A program made the position numbers and the translations under genes. The notes beneath the pieces were generated by a model that saw nothing but the letters and a program-made list of their open reading frames with translations, was not told the DNA's origin and searched no databases. Source: Flavobacteriales bacterium UBA2669 (lineage in GTDB: Bacteria; Bacteroidota; Bacteroidia; Flavobacteriales_E; Vicingaceae). From it: a stretch of 64,000 bases of DNA. Of the stretch, positions 51,115 through 60,489 are shown in pieces (position 1 is the first letter of the stretch; every line of letters begins with the position of its first letter). The stretch lies in assembly GCA_002359215.1 (NCBI GenBank), contig DEMN01000007.1, positions 124,001 through 188,000 on the forward strand. Direction: 5' to 3'.

Positions 51115-51855
51115 ATGGAAAATATTAATTTAGATAAAAATAATATCCCTCAACATATTGCAATTATAATGGATGGCAATGGTAGGTGGGCAAAGAATCA
51201 CCGAAAGCCAAGAGTTTTTGGGCATAAAAAAGGTGTGGTTTCGGTAAAAAGTGTAGTTGAAGGGGCTGCTGAAATAGGAGTAAAACATTTAACATTATAT
51301 GCTTTTTCTACTGAAAATTGGAAAAGACCTAAATTTGAAGTTACAGCTCTTATGCAACTTTTAGTAAATACTATTACTAATGAAATTAATGAATTGCATA
51401 AAAATAACATAAGACTTTCTGCTATTGGAAACCTTAATAATTTACCTACAGAGTGTTATAACGAACTTATGAGAGCTGTGGAAAAAACTAAAGATAATAA
51501 AGGACTAAATTTGATTTTAGCATTAAGTTATAGTGCTAAGTGGGAAATATCTGAAGCAGTTAAAAAAATTGCAGAAGATGTAGTTAATAAAAATATTGAA
51601 ATTGATAATATAAATGAAGAGTTACTTACAAAATATTTAACTACTTATAATGTGCCCGATCCAGAATTACTTATTAGAACTAGTGGAGAATGTAGAATAA
51701 GTAATTTTTTATTATGGCAAATTGCTTATTCAGAACTTTACTTTACCAATATTCTTTGGCCCGATTTTAGAAAAGAAAATTTATTTCAAGCCATTATGGA
51801 TTACCAAAATAGAGAAAGAAGGTTTGGTCTTACCAGTGAACAATTAAATAATTAA
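51115..51855 (+). CDS. uppS: Undecaprenyl diphosphate synthase
   Basis: UppS adds eight isopentenyl units in cis to farnesyl diphosphate to make the lipid carrier for peptidoglycan and surface glycans. IAIIMDGNGRWA (about residues 18-29) holds the catalytic Asp, and LYAFSTENWKRP and ELLIRTSGECRISNFLLWQ are the later family motifs. The start is the ATG at 51115, giving 246 residues; upstream TTG would place a promoter element inside the gene. Confidence 0.96.
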   Translation: MENINLDKNNIPQHIAIIMDGNGRWAKNHRKPRVFGHKKGVVSVKSVVEGAAEIGVKHLTLYAFSTENWKRPKFEVTALMQLLVNTITNEINELHKNNIRLSAIGNLNNLPTECYNELMRAVEKTKDNKGLNLILALSYSAKWEISEAVKKIAEDVVNKNIEIDNINEELLTKYLTTYNVPDPELLIRTSGECRISNFLLWQIAYSELYFTNILWPDFRKENLFQAIMDYQNRERRFGLTSEQLNN

Positions 51856-51878
51856 ACAAATACTCACCTAACTTTACT

Positions 51879-54404
51879 ATGGTAAATAACATATTAATAA
51901 AACTTAATAAAGCTTCTATAAAAATTATTTTAGCTACGCTTTTGTTATTACCATTAGCTTTAAGTGCTCAGTTTTCTTTTTCAAGTGAGTTAGACAAATT
52001 AAATTATGCTTCACCAAAAACCTATGAAATTGGTGGAATAACAGTTTCGGGAGCGGAATCTTTTAGTGGACAAGCCATTATTTCTTTATCGGGGTTTGTT
52101 GTAGGACAAGAAATTAAAGTGCCTGGAGATGCGGTTACTGGTGCAATTAAGAAACTTTGGGATCAAAATCTTTTTAGCGAGATTGAGGTGAGAGCTGTTA
52201 AAATTGAAGGCACTAAAATATTTTTAAATATTAACGTAAAAGAACTCCCCAGACTGTATAAGTTTAAATTTAAAGGTATTAAAAAAGGTAAACAAAAAGC
52301 ATTAAGAGAAGAGATTTTACTTACAACAGGTATGGTGGTAAATGAAAACTTATTAATGAATACTAAAAACAAAATAAAATCCTATTTTGTTGCTAAAGGG
52401 TTTTTAAATACAGATGTTAAAATCACTCAAGAGGCTGATACTTCAAGGTTAAACAATGTAGTTTTAACTATAGAAATTGATAAAAATAAAAGAACCAAAA
52501 TAAAAGATATCACCTTTTCCGGTAATGAAAATATGAAGTCGGGAAAGTTAAGAAGGAGTCTTAAGAATGTTAAAAGAAAACGATTTTATAATATTTTCAC
52601 GTTGTCAAAGTTTGTACCTAGTAAATACGAAGAAAGTAAACCGAATATTATTCAAAAATATAATGAAAAAGGATATAGAGATGCTCGTATAGTTAGTGAT
52701 TCTGTTTATAAAGTAAATGATAAATTAGTTGCTATTCATATTGAAGTAGAAGAAGGGAACAAGTATTATTTTAGAGAAATTAAATGGGTAGGGAATAGTA
52801 TTCATTCATCAAAAGAATTAGATAAGATCTTAGACATACAAAAAGGGGAGGTTTATAACAAAAAAACATTGGAAGCTAAGTTGTATATGAATCAAAGTGG
52901 AAGAGATGTTAGTTCCTTGTATATGGACAACGGTTATTTGTTTTTTCAAGTAAATCCGGTAGAAGTTAGAGTAGAAAATGATTCGATAGATTTAGAATTG
53001 AGAATTTATGAGGGGAAACAAGCTACTATTAATAAGATTACAGTTGTAGGTAATGAAAAAACTAAGGATCATGTAATAAGAAGAGAGATTAGAACATCTC
53101 CGGGGCAGTTGTTCAGTAGAGCAGATATCATCAGAACACAAAGAGAATTAGCCCAACTAGGTTATTTTAATCCAGAAACGTTAGATGTGAAACCGAAACC
53201 AAATCAGGAAGACGGTACGGTAGATATTGAATATGTTGTTGAAGAAAAACCATCCGATCAAATTGAGTTGTCAGGAGGCTGGGGAGCTGGAAGGGTTATC
53301 GGAACGTTAGGAGTTTCTTTTAACAACTTTTCTGCTAAAAATTTCTTTAAAGGAAGCGCTTGGAGACCTTTGCCATCGGGAGATGGACAAAAATTAAGCT
53401 TAAGAGCTCAATCAAGTGGAACTGGTTACCAAAGCTACAGCTTATCGTTTATGGAGCCATGGCTTGGAGGAAGAAAACCAAATTCATTAAGCGTTAGTTT
53501 AAATCATTCCAATTTTGGTTTTGGAAGTGGAGACTCTCGTTCTTTCATGAAAATGTATGGTATTTCTGTAGGTTTAGGAAGAAGATTAAAAGTGCCTGAC
53601 GATTATTTTACTTTATATAATGAAGCAGCCTATCAATATTATGTACTTCAGAATTATGGTTCTATTTTTATTTTTTCTGATGGATTTGCAAATAATTTAA
53701 ACTTCAGACATGTTTTATCTAGAAACTCTATTGACCAACCGATTTATCCTCGTTCGGGCTCTAGTGTTACCTTATCGTTAAAACATACCTTGCCTTATTC
53801 TTATTTCAGACCAGATGACACTGATTATTCATCTATGTCTATCCAAGAAAAAAACAAATATGTTGAGTTTCATCAGTGGACTTTTCAAACTTCTTGGTTT
53901 TCTAGATTGGCAGGAGAGAAACGCTCTTTAGTATTACATACTAAGTTTGGCTTTGGTTATTTAGGAGCATTTAACAAAAGTTTAGGAACATCCCCGTTTA
54001 ACAGATATTATTTAGGAGGAGATGGGTTAACGGGGTTTAACTTAGATGGTAGAGAAATTATAGCATTAAGAGGTTATGGCAACGGAACCTTGTCGCCAAC
54101 AACTGGAGCAACAACGGTAGTTAAATATACAGCAGAACTACGTTATCCTTTCTCGTTGAACCCAAGCGCTACAATTTATGGCTTAGTTTTTGGAGAAGCA
54201 GGTAACTCATGGGCAACCTTTGGTAAATCGAACCCATTTGAAGTGAATAAATCTGCTGGAGTTGGTATTAGAATTTTTATGCCAATGTTTGGATTGTTAG
54301 GTCTTGATTGGGGATATAGATTTGATGATATTCCCGGAAGAACAGATCCGAATAGTAGAACAGAAATTCATTTTAGTATTGGAGGAAGCCTTAATGGTTG
54401 GTAA
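51879..54404 (+). CDS. bamA: Outer-membrane protein assembly factor BamA
   Basis: BamA inserts barrels into the outer membrane. After a signal peptide (about 1-30) come five POTRA domains (about 40-430) and a 16-strand barrel starting at DQIELSGGWGAGRVIGTLG. LGGDGLTGFNLDGREIIALRGY includes the conserved L6-type (V/I)RG-like segment. The length of 841 residues is normal. It is 23 bp after uppS and followed by two ompH/skp genes, forming an envelope biogenesis unit. Confidence 0.95.
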   Translation: MVNNILIKLNKASIKIILATLLLLPLALSAQFSFSSELDKLNYASPKTYEIGGITVSGAESFSGQAIISLSGFVVGQEIKVPGDAVTGAIKKLWDQNLFSEIEVRAVKIEGTKIFLNINVKELPRLYKFKFKGIKKGKQKALREEILLTTGMVVNENLLMNTKNKIKSYFVAKGFLNTDVKITQEADTSRLNNVVLTIEIDKNKRTKIKDITFSGNENMKSGKLRRSLKNVKRKRFYNIFTLSKFVPSKYEESKPNIIQKYNEKGYRDARIVSDSVYKVNDKLVAIHIEVEEGNKYYFREIKWVGNSIHSSKELDKILDIQKGEVYNKKTLEAKLYMNQSGRDVSSLYMDNGYLFFQVNPVEVRVENDSIDLELRIYEGKQATINKITVVGNEKTKDHVIRREIRTSPGQLFSRADIIRTQRELAQLGYFNPETLDVKPKPNQEDGTVDIEYVVEEKPSDQIELSGGWGAGRVIGTLGVSFNNFSAKNFFKGSAWRPLPSGDGQKLSLRAQSSGTGYQSYSLSFMEPWLGGRKPNSLSVSLNHSNFGFGSGDSRSFMKMYGISVGLGRRLKVPDDYFTLYNEAAYQYYVLQNYGSIFIFSDGFANNLNFRHVLSRNSIDQPIYPRSGSSVTLSLKHTLPYSYFRPDDTDYSSMSIQEKNKYVEFHQWTFQTSWFSRLAGEKRSLVLHTKFGFGYLGAFNKSLGTSPFNRYYLGGDGLTGFNLDGREIIALRGYGNGTLSPTTGATTVVKYTAELRYPFSLNPSATIYGLVFGEAGNSWATFGKSNPFEVNKSAGVGIRIFMPMFGLLGLDWGYRFDDIPGRTDPNSRTEIHFSIGGSLNGW

Positions 54405-54436
54405 ACTTTTATGTTAAACAATTAAAAGATTGAATT

Positions 54437-54964
54437 ATGAAAACAGTATTAAAATCATTAGTAGCAATAGTATTATTAAGCAGTACTTTCACACTTTCTG
54501 CTCAAAAAATAGGTTATGTAGATTCGGAATATGTTTTGCAAAATATTCCTGAATATAAAGAAGCGCAAGAGGAATTAGATAAATTATCTATAGAGTGGCA
54601 AAAACAATTAGAAAGAAGATATGCCGAAATAGATAAGCTGTATAAAAATTATCAGGCAGAGCAAATTTTGCTTACAGATGAAATGAAAACGAAGAGAGAA
54701 GAGGAAATTATTAAGAAGGAAAAAGAAGCCAAAGAATACCAAAAACAAAAATTTGGTGTTGATGGAGAACTTTTTAAGAAAAGACAGGAACTAGTTAAAC
54801 CAATTCAAGATAAAATTTACAATGCTATAAATGATGTAGCAAGTATGGGCGGATACGATATCATCTTTGATAAATCAAGTGGTTTAACTATGTTATACAC
54901 TAATCCTAAATTGAATAAAAGCGATGCCGTTTTAAAAAAATTAGGATATGACCCAGGTAAATAA
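54437..54964 (+). CDS. OmpH/Skp-family periplasmic chaperone (1)
   Basis: This 175-residue protein has a signal peptide (1-22), the KIGYVDSEYVLQNIPEYKEAQ strand-helix start of OmpH/Skp and a long coiled coil (about 45-125), then the DYDIIFD-type tail. Skp holds unfolded outer-membrane proteins. It is 32 bp after bamA. Confidence 0.93.
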   Translation: MKTVLKSLVAIVLLSSTFTLSAQKIGYVDSEYVLQNIPEYKEAQEELDKLSIEWQKQLERRYAEIDKLYKNYQAEQILLTDEMKTKREEEIIKKEKEAKEYQKQKFGVDGELFKKRQELVKPIQDKIYNAINDVASMGGYDIIFDKSSGLTMLYTNPKLNKSDAVLKKLGYDPGK

Positions 54965-55042
54965 GTTATTTTTAAATAATTTAATATAGTTTTGCATCCA
55001 TAATAATTCTAAATAAATAAAATTAAACAATAACACAACTTT

Positions 55043-55555
55043 ATGAAAACAATAAAAGTAATATTATTAGCGGCAGTAATTACGATGTCTTTTTCGGTAT
55101 TTGCTCAAAAATCAGTTAAAATAGGTCATATTAACTCTAATGAGTTATTAGCAGCTATGCCAGAAAGAGAAACAATTCAGAAAAGTATAGAAGATTACGC
55201 AGCTCAGTTGACAACTACTATGGATGCAATGAGAAAAGAATATGAATCTAAAGTAGCAGATTTTCAAAGCAAGCAAGATGTAATGACTGACATTATTAGA
55301 GATAATAAAATTAAAGAAATTACAGATTTAGAAAAAAGAATTACTGAGTTTCAAAAAACTGCTCAAGCAGACTTACAAAAGAAAGAAGAGAAATTGTTAC
55401 AGCCAATAATTGATAAAGCTAAACAGGCTATTGATGATGTTGCTAAAGAAAACAATTATACTTACGTGTTAGATTCTAGTATGGGAGTAGTATTGTACTC
55501 TATTGAGTCTGATGATATTTTACCTTTAGTAAAAAAGAAATTAGGAATTAACTAA
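55043..55555 (+). CDS. OmpH/Skp-family periplasmic chaperone (2)
   Basis: A second OmpH/Skp (170 residues) has a signal peptide (1-21), KIGHINSNELLAAMPERE, a long coiled coil and a YTYVLDSSMGVVLY tail. The duplication is usual in Bacteroidota. A terminator hairpin follows at once. Confidence 0.93.
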   Translation: MKTIKVILLAAVITMSFSVFAQKSVKIGHINSNELLAAMPERETIQKSIEDYAAQLTTTMDAMRKEYESKVADFQSKQDVMTDIIRDNKIKEITDLEKRITEFQKTAQADLQKKEEKLLQPIIDKAKQAIDDVAKENNYTYVLDSSMGVVLYSIESDDILPLVKKKLGIN

Positions 55556-55564
55556 ATAATACTA

Positions 55565-55596
55565 AAAAAACCTCCAAGATTGCTTGGAGGTTTTTT
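55565..55596. terminator. Intrinsic terminator of the bamA-ompH unit
   Basis: AAAAAACCTCCAAG and CTTGGAGGTTTTTT form a perfect 14-bp stem with a 4-base loop, between convergent genes. Confidence 0.88.
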
Positions 55597-55623
55597 ATAC
55601 TTCTAAAGTCTTAGTGTTTACCA

Positions 55624-56136
55624 TTAAGACTTTTTTTGTTTGTAAACAGGAACAGCCGAGCAAGCTTCTCCAAACATGATGCTTTTTGCATGCTCTTGCA
55701 ATTTAAGCGTGAACTCAATAAATACATTATTAGGTATAGGTAATTTACCACAACCTTTTAAAATGAGATTTTTGTCTGTATAAGTAGAAAAATCAAAAGC
55801 ATTAAAAACATCAGTAAAAATAGTCGTTTCTAAAACAGAAAAATCGCCAACAACAACTTTTTTGCTAATAGGAGCAAGTTTAGAAGCGATAAGCATATAT
55901 GCCCATAATGGAACTATAGCGTCTTCTTTAAAAAAGACAGCAACATACTTGTTTTTGTAAACATCCCAATTGGTTTGATTGACCAACTCTCTAAATGGCT
56001 TTTCTCTTAAAATAAGACCATTTTCCAAAAAATCGGTAATATCAATTTTTACTCTTTCTCCTTTAGGATAAAGGTCTTCTATATTTAATTGAATTAAACC
56101 ACTTTTTTCTATTCTATTTAAAATTTCATTTTCCAT
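55624..56136 (-). CDS. DUF2480 family protein
   Basis: The start at 56136 (MENEILNRIEKSGLIQLNIEDL) is preferred over 56175, whose extra residues are not family-like. The 170-residue protein shows the DUF2480 features IEDLYPKGERVKIDI and KNKYVAVFFKEDAIVPLWAY. The function is unknown; it is cytoplasmic and found in Bacteroidota. It converges on the ompH terminator and diverges from the aldehyde dehydrogenase. Confidence 0.87.
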   Translation of the reverse strand: MENEILNRIEKSGLIQLNIEDLYPKGERVKIDITDFLENGLILREKPFRELVNQTNWDVYKNKYVAVFFKEDAIVPLWAYMLIASKLAPISKKVVVGDFSVLETTIFTDVFNAFDFSTYTDKNLILKGCGKLPIPNNVFIEFTLKLQEHAKSIMFGEACSAVPVYKQKKS

Positions 56137-56257
56137 ACAAAACAAAATTACCGAAACAAAACTATAGTTTTTCAAAGTTTTAGAAAATAGCTCAAATAGG
56201 TGCTATGTTTTTGTTAAATTTGTGTTCATTTTTAAGATTAACATAAAATTATTTAAC

Positions 56258-57817
56258 ATGGCAACTACCGCATTAGCAGATAAATTTGGAATTCAAGAAG
56301 CTCTTAATAAACTGGGCGTAAAAGAAATTAATAACGGAACTTCAACGGGTTCTCATTCGTTTGGAAATGGCGAAGCAATAGCTTCTTATTCTCCAACAGA
56401 TGGTCAATTAATTGGAAAAGTTACTACCACTACTAAAGAAGATTATGAAAAAGTGATGGAAGCTGCAACTGCTGCATTCAAAACTTTTAGAACAATGCCT
56501 GCACCACAACGAGGAGAAATTGTTCGTCAGTTTGGAAATAAATTAAGAGAGTTGAAAGAGCCTCTTGGTAAATTGGTTTCTTATGAAATGGGAAAATCCC
56601 TACAAGAAGGTTATGGTGAAGTACAAGAAATGATCGATATCTGCGATTTTGCAGTTGGATTATCAAGACAATTATACGGGTTAACTATTGCTTCAGAAAG
56701 ACCTGAACATGTAATGAGAGAACAATATCACCCATTAGGAGTGGTAGGAATTATTTCTGCTTTTAACTTTCCGGTAGCTGTTTGGAGTTGGAATACTGCT
56801 TTAGCATGGATTTGTGGAGATGTTTGTGTGTGGAAAGCTTCTGAAAAAGCTCCTTTATGCTCAATAGCATGCCAAAATATTATTGCTGAAATATTAAAAG
56901 AAAATAACTTACCTGAAGGAATTTCATGTATTATTAATGGAGATTATAAAATAGGTGAATTGATGACCACTGATAAAAGAGTTGCGTTAGTTTCTGCAAC
57001 AGGTTCTACTAGAATGGGGAGAATTGTTGGAAAAACAGTTGCTGAACGGTTTGGAAAATCTTTATTAGAACTAGGTGGAAACAATGCCATTATAATTACT
57101 CCATCTGCAGATTTAAAAGTGGTTGTTCCGGGAGCAGTTTTTGGAGCCGTAGGAACTTGTGGACAAAGATGTACTTCAACAAGAAGGTTAATAATTCACG
57201 AATCGGTTTATGATAAAGTAAGAGATGCTATTGTTGGAGCTTACAAGCAAATAAGAATTGGAAACCCGTTAGATGAAAACAATCATGTAGGACCACTTAT
57301 TGATAAAGCTGCTGTAGAGATGTATTTGGCTGCTATTGAAAAAGCTAAAGCTGAAGGTGGAAATGTATTGGTTGACGGTGGTGTATTAGAAGGTGAAGGT
57401 TATGAAAGTGGTTGTTATGTAAAACCAGCTATTATTGAAGCTGAAAATCATTTTGAAATTGTTCAGGCAGAAACGTTTGCTCCTATATTATATTTAATGA
57501 AATATAGTGGAGATGTTGAAAATGCGATAGAAATACAAAACGATGTTGCTCAAGGGTTATCTTCAGCTATTATGACCGAAAGCATGAAAGAAGCGCAAAA
57601 ATTCCTTTCTTATGCTGGTTCAGACTGTGGAATCGCCAATGTAAATATTGGTACTTCAGGAGCAGAAATTGGCGGTGCATTTGGTGGTGAAAAAGAAACC
57701 GGTGGCGGACGTGAGTCAGGTTCGGATGCATGGAAAATTTACATGAGAAGACAAACCAATACCATTAATTATTCAGATAGTTTGCCATTGGCACAGGGAA
57801 TAAAGTTTGATTTGTAA
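56258..57817 (+). CDS. ALDH7-type aldehyde dehydrogenase
   Basis: The start is the ATG at 56258 (MATTALADKFGIQEAL), giving 519 residues. The antiquitin-type motif GAVGTCGQRCTSTRRL contains the catalytic cysteine in QRC, and LELGGNNAIII holds the catalytic glutamate. ALDH7 enzymes oxidise alpha-aminoadipic semialdehyde or piperideine-6-carboxylate in lysine breakdown; some serve osmoprotection. No other lysine-pathway gene is next to it. A terminator follows at 57836. Confidence 0.9.
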   Translation: MATTALADKFGIQEALNKLGVKEINNGTSTGSHSFGNGEAIASYSPTDGQLIGKVTTTTKEDYEKVMEAATAAFKTFRTMPAPQRGEIVRQFGNKLRELKEPLGKLVSYEMGKSLQEGYGEVQEMIDICDFAVGLSRQLYGLTIASERPEHVMREQYHPLGVVGIISAFNFPVAVWSWNTALAWICGDVCVWKASEKAPLCSIACQNIIAEILKENNLPEGISCIINGDYKIGELMTTDKRVALVSATGSTRMGRIVGKTVAERFGKSLLELGGNNAIIITPSADLKVVVPGAVFGAVGTCGQRCTSTRRLIIHESVYDKVRDAIVGAYKQIRIGNPLDENNHVGPLIDKAAVEMYLAAIEKAKAEGGNVLVDGGVLEGEGYESGCYVKPAIIEAENHFEIVQAETFAPILYLMKYSGDVENAIEIQNDVAQGLSSAIMTESMKEAQKFLSYAGSDCGIANVNIGTSGAEIGGAFGGEKETGGGRESGSDAWKIYMRRQTNTINYSDSLPLAQGIKFDL

Positions 57818-57835
57818 AATCAACGATAAAGAACT

Positions 57836-57867
57836 AAAAAGCTCCAATTTTTGTTGGAGCTTTTTTT
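57836..57867. terminator. Terminator between the dehydrogenase and DUF6427 genes
   Basis: AAAAAGCTCCAA and TTGGAGCTTTTT form a perfect 12-bp stem with a T-rich 6-base loop and a T run, between convergent stops. Confidence 0.85.
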
Positions 57868-58846
57868 ATCTCAAATAATTAATCAACATCAAAACAAAGA
57901 AAATAATAAAAATAGTTTCTGCTATCCATCTCTTTTTTATTTCGATGAGTAAGTTACTTATTATTACGGATAAAGGAATACTTAGTAATGCGAAAAAATC
58001 AGCATTTATTGTTGCATTTTTTAAGAAAATGAAATGTTGTAAAACAATGCCAAGAATCAATAATAATATTACACTTCTGTATTTTCTAACCCTTACAACA
58101 CTTTTTTGTGTAGCAATAACAAAATGCCACAAGGCATAAAGAAAAACAAGCCCCATTACAATAAAAAATAATAATTGATTTAGACTCCAACTTTCATTTA
58201 TAGGTGCTGAAGTTTCAGTAGCAGTTTCGATAAAAAATATTTTATCTATAGAGAATTCATTAAAAATAAAATAATAAGCTAACAGATAAACAAAAGGAAC
58301 CAATACTCCCATTAAAGAAACTATATATTCTTTCCAGTAAGGAGGCTTATAATACCTCATAATAAACCAAACCAATAACGCTAAAAAGCCTATGGGTAAA
58401 TATAAAATAGCTGCTAATCCCATAAAAAAACCTAGGTTAAAGGTTTTTAGTGTTTCTTTTCTTGTGTTATAAAGTTCATTAGATTGGTGTAGTATAAATA
58501 AAATAAACACCATAATTATTTGAGTTGGACTAAAAATGAGTACAGCAGGAAATAATGTTTGTAATACAACATAAATAATAAAAGGAACATGAGTGTTGTT
58601 GGTTACTAATTTGTATCGATTAACAATATAGTTTAAATAATAACCAATGCCAATAGTAAAGGCACACCACAAGATGTATCTTAGCCAAGTAGTGTTATTT
58701 ATGCTATTAAAAAATTCGCTAAACCGAAATAAATTAGCATCAACAACAGTAGGTTCAGTAAAAAAAATGGGTAAGCCTAAAGCAATTGCTATAAGAACAA
58801 CAATCACATTTACAAATGGTTGATTCGATTTGAATATTTTTAACAC
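57866..58846 (-). CDS. DUF6427 family membrane protein
   Basis: This 326-residue polytopic membrane protein has about nine to ten hydrophobic helices and starts MLKIFKSNQPFVNVIVVLIAI without a signal peptide, the pattern of the Bacteroidota family DUF6427. The function is unknown. A small membrane protein is encoded divergently 78 bp away. Confidence 0.8.
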   Translation of the reverse strand: MLKIFKSNQPFVNVIVVLIAIALGLPIFFTEPTVVDANLFRFSEFFNSINNTTWLRYILWCAFTIGIGYYLNYIVNRYKLVTNNTHVPFIIYVVLQTLFPAVLIFSPTQIIMVFILFILHQSNELYNTRKETLKTFNLGFFMGLAAILYLPIGFLALLVWFIMRYYKPPYWKEYIVSLMGVLVPFVYLLAYYFIFNEFSIDKIFFIETATETSAPINESWSLNQLLFFIVMGLVFLYALWHFVIATQKSVVRVRKYRSVILLLILGIVLQHFIFLKNATINADFFALLSIPLSVIISNLLIEIKKRWIAETIFIIFFVLMLINYLR

Positions 58847-58872
58847 GAATAATTTTATTTACTGTATATATT

Positions 58873-58906
58873 TTGTTCTTTTATTAAAGATAAATTTATA
58901 CATTTG
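58873..58906 (+). promoter_or_regulatory. Promoter of the small membrane protein gene
   Basis: A -33 TTG (58873-58875) and an exact -7 TACATTTG (58899-58906) are 23 bp apart, 18 bp before the ATG at 58925. Confidence 0.5.
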
Positions 58907-58924
58907 TGCATCAAATTTAATATT

Positions 58925-59116
58925 ATGACTGATTTTATTTACTGGTTAGGCGATTTCTTTTACACAATCTTTAAACCATTAATTTGGTTAGGAGAAACTC
59001 CATACTTTAATTTAAACGTAGCTTTTATTATTTTAGGCTTTATAGGCTTGTTTGTTTGGTTAAAAATGCAAGCAAAATTTAACAAAGAAGCTGAAGAAAA
59101 AGGTACTTTAAAATAA
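58925..59116 (+). CDS. Small membrane protein (63 aa), DUF6341-like
   Basis: The ATG at 58925 gives MTDFIYWLGDFFYTIF; the longer start at 58904 would lie within the promoter. There is one membrane helix (about 32-51; AFIILGFIGLFVWL) after an aromatic-rich N-terminus, and a charged tail. The divergent neighbour DUF6427 and the size fit the small flavobacterial family DUF6341, but I am not certain of the assignment. Confidence 0.65.
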   Translation: MTDFIYWLGDFFYTIFKPLIWLGETPYFNLNVAFIILGFIGLFVWLKMQAKFNKEAEEKGTLK

Positions 59117-59231
59117 TTTCCTCTCATTGTAATGTCCTACTATTACTCAATAGTAGGGTATATTGTTTTTTTAGTTCGTATTTTCTTCTTTTACAACTAA
59201 AGTAAGTACATCTTTGTTAGTATTCCTCATT

Positions 59232-60452
59232 TTATTGAGCCAATAGCCTAAAACTTTGTTGTGTTTTATTAGAAGTAATTTTTAAGATAAACACTCCTTT
59301 TATATTTTTATTTATTGCTAATTGAAATTGATTTTGATTGTTGATTTGAGCGGTTTGAAGTAATTTCCCTAGCAAATCATAAATTTCTATAGTTAATTTT
59401 TCCTCTACATTTTCAGAAGAGAAATGAAAATATTGATTTGCATAATAGCCTTTCCATGGCGTAGTAGCTTCTTCTTTTATACTCACATTGTAGCCAATTT
59501 CTGTTTTCATTATTACAGGCAAATGATCTGACATATAATGTAACGCTTCAATAATATTTTGAGGTGCTGACGTGTTGGTTGGAGCTGCTAAAATAGATTG
59601 GTTATAATGATTGCCATCGTTGCCTAAAGCATAATAGGAATTCGGTATATATTTAAAATAGTTGTGCCCACTTCTTACATCATCACTCACAAACATCCAA
59701 TCAAACCTATCATCCATTCCTCCATTAGAACCACCATCTGGTAAGATTGCAGTTCTTGGACTCTGTGTATGAATATTGGCAAAAAAAGAATTGGCATGCC
59801 ATAATCCTGGTGAATTTATAGGATCATATAAATTTACACTTCCACCGTTCAATATAGTATTGAAAGCTGCTTCATAATCTCCATAAATATTCATATCACC
59901 AGCAAAGATTACATTTTCTAATGTTGCAGCTTTATTATCTAAATAATTTTTAAAAACTACTGCCTCTTGGTTCCTTTGCTGTTCATTACTCCATCCTTGA
60001 CTAGCTTTTAAATGTGCCATGTAGCAATGGATAAAAATAGTATCATCACCAGGTCCTAGTCCCGGAGACTTATAAAACAATACATATTCACTAATGTTTC
60101 TTAAAGATGTTGGAATTTCATATTGACTATAAAGCTCTAGTTTGTTAGAATTGTAAAAAAGCATATTGTCAGTATCCGGACCATCATAATAAGTAGCACT
60201 TTGATAGTGAGAAATACCATCAACATTTAGGGCGTCATTTAAAATAAGATTTATACCACTAAAAGAAGTAAGTTCGGTAATTAAAAAAATATCAGGTTGC
60301 ACATGTTTTATTATAGGTTTAAGGGTGTCCGCTTTTGAAGCGTTTGACGCAGGATAATTTAGGATATTATATGCCATTACTGTTAATGTATCTTGTGCAG
60401 TAATGAATAAAGAGCTAAATAGAAAGAATAAGGCAATAAAATATTTCATCAA
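59232..60452 (-). CDS. Secreted EEP-fold nuclease/phosphatase-like protein with T9SS C-terminus
   Basis: A signal peptide (about 1-19) precedes an endonuclease/exonuclease/phosphatase fold: LTVMAYNILNYP at the start, DIFLITELTSFSG (metal Glu), IFAGDMNIYGDY and a closing MSDHLPVIMKTE. A C-terminal region (about 325-406) with EIYDLLGKLLQTAQINNQNQ looks like a T9SS type A sorting domain. It is probably a secreted nuclease or phosphatase; the substrate is unknown. It lies 37 bp after another EEP gene. Confidence 0.84.
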   Translation of the reverse strand: MMKYFIALFFLFSSLFITAQDTLTVMAYNILNYPASNASKADTLKPIIKHVQPDIFLITELTSFSGINLILNDALNVDGISHYQSATYYDGPDTDNMLFYNSNKLELYSQYEIPTSLRNISEYVLFYKSPGLGPGDDTIFIHCYMAHLKASQGWSNEQQRNQEAVVFKNYLDNKAATLENVIFAGDMNIYGDYEAAFNTILNGGSVNLYDPINSPGLWHANSFFANIHTQSPRTAILPDGGSNGGMDDRFDWMFVSDDVRSGHNYFKYIPNSYYALGNDGNHYNQSILAAPTNTSAPQNIIEALHYMSDHLPVIMKTEIGYNVSIKEEATTPWKGYYANQYFHFSSENVEEKLTIEIYDLLGKLLQTAQINNQNQFQLAINKNIKGVFILKITSNKTQQSFRLLAQ

Positions 60453-60489
60453 AAAAGTTTGAGTACGCGGTAAAAATAAATAGTAGAGA

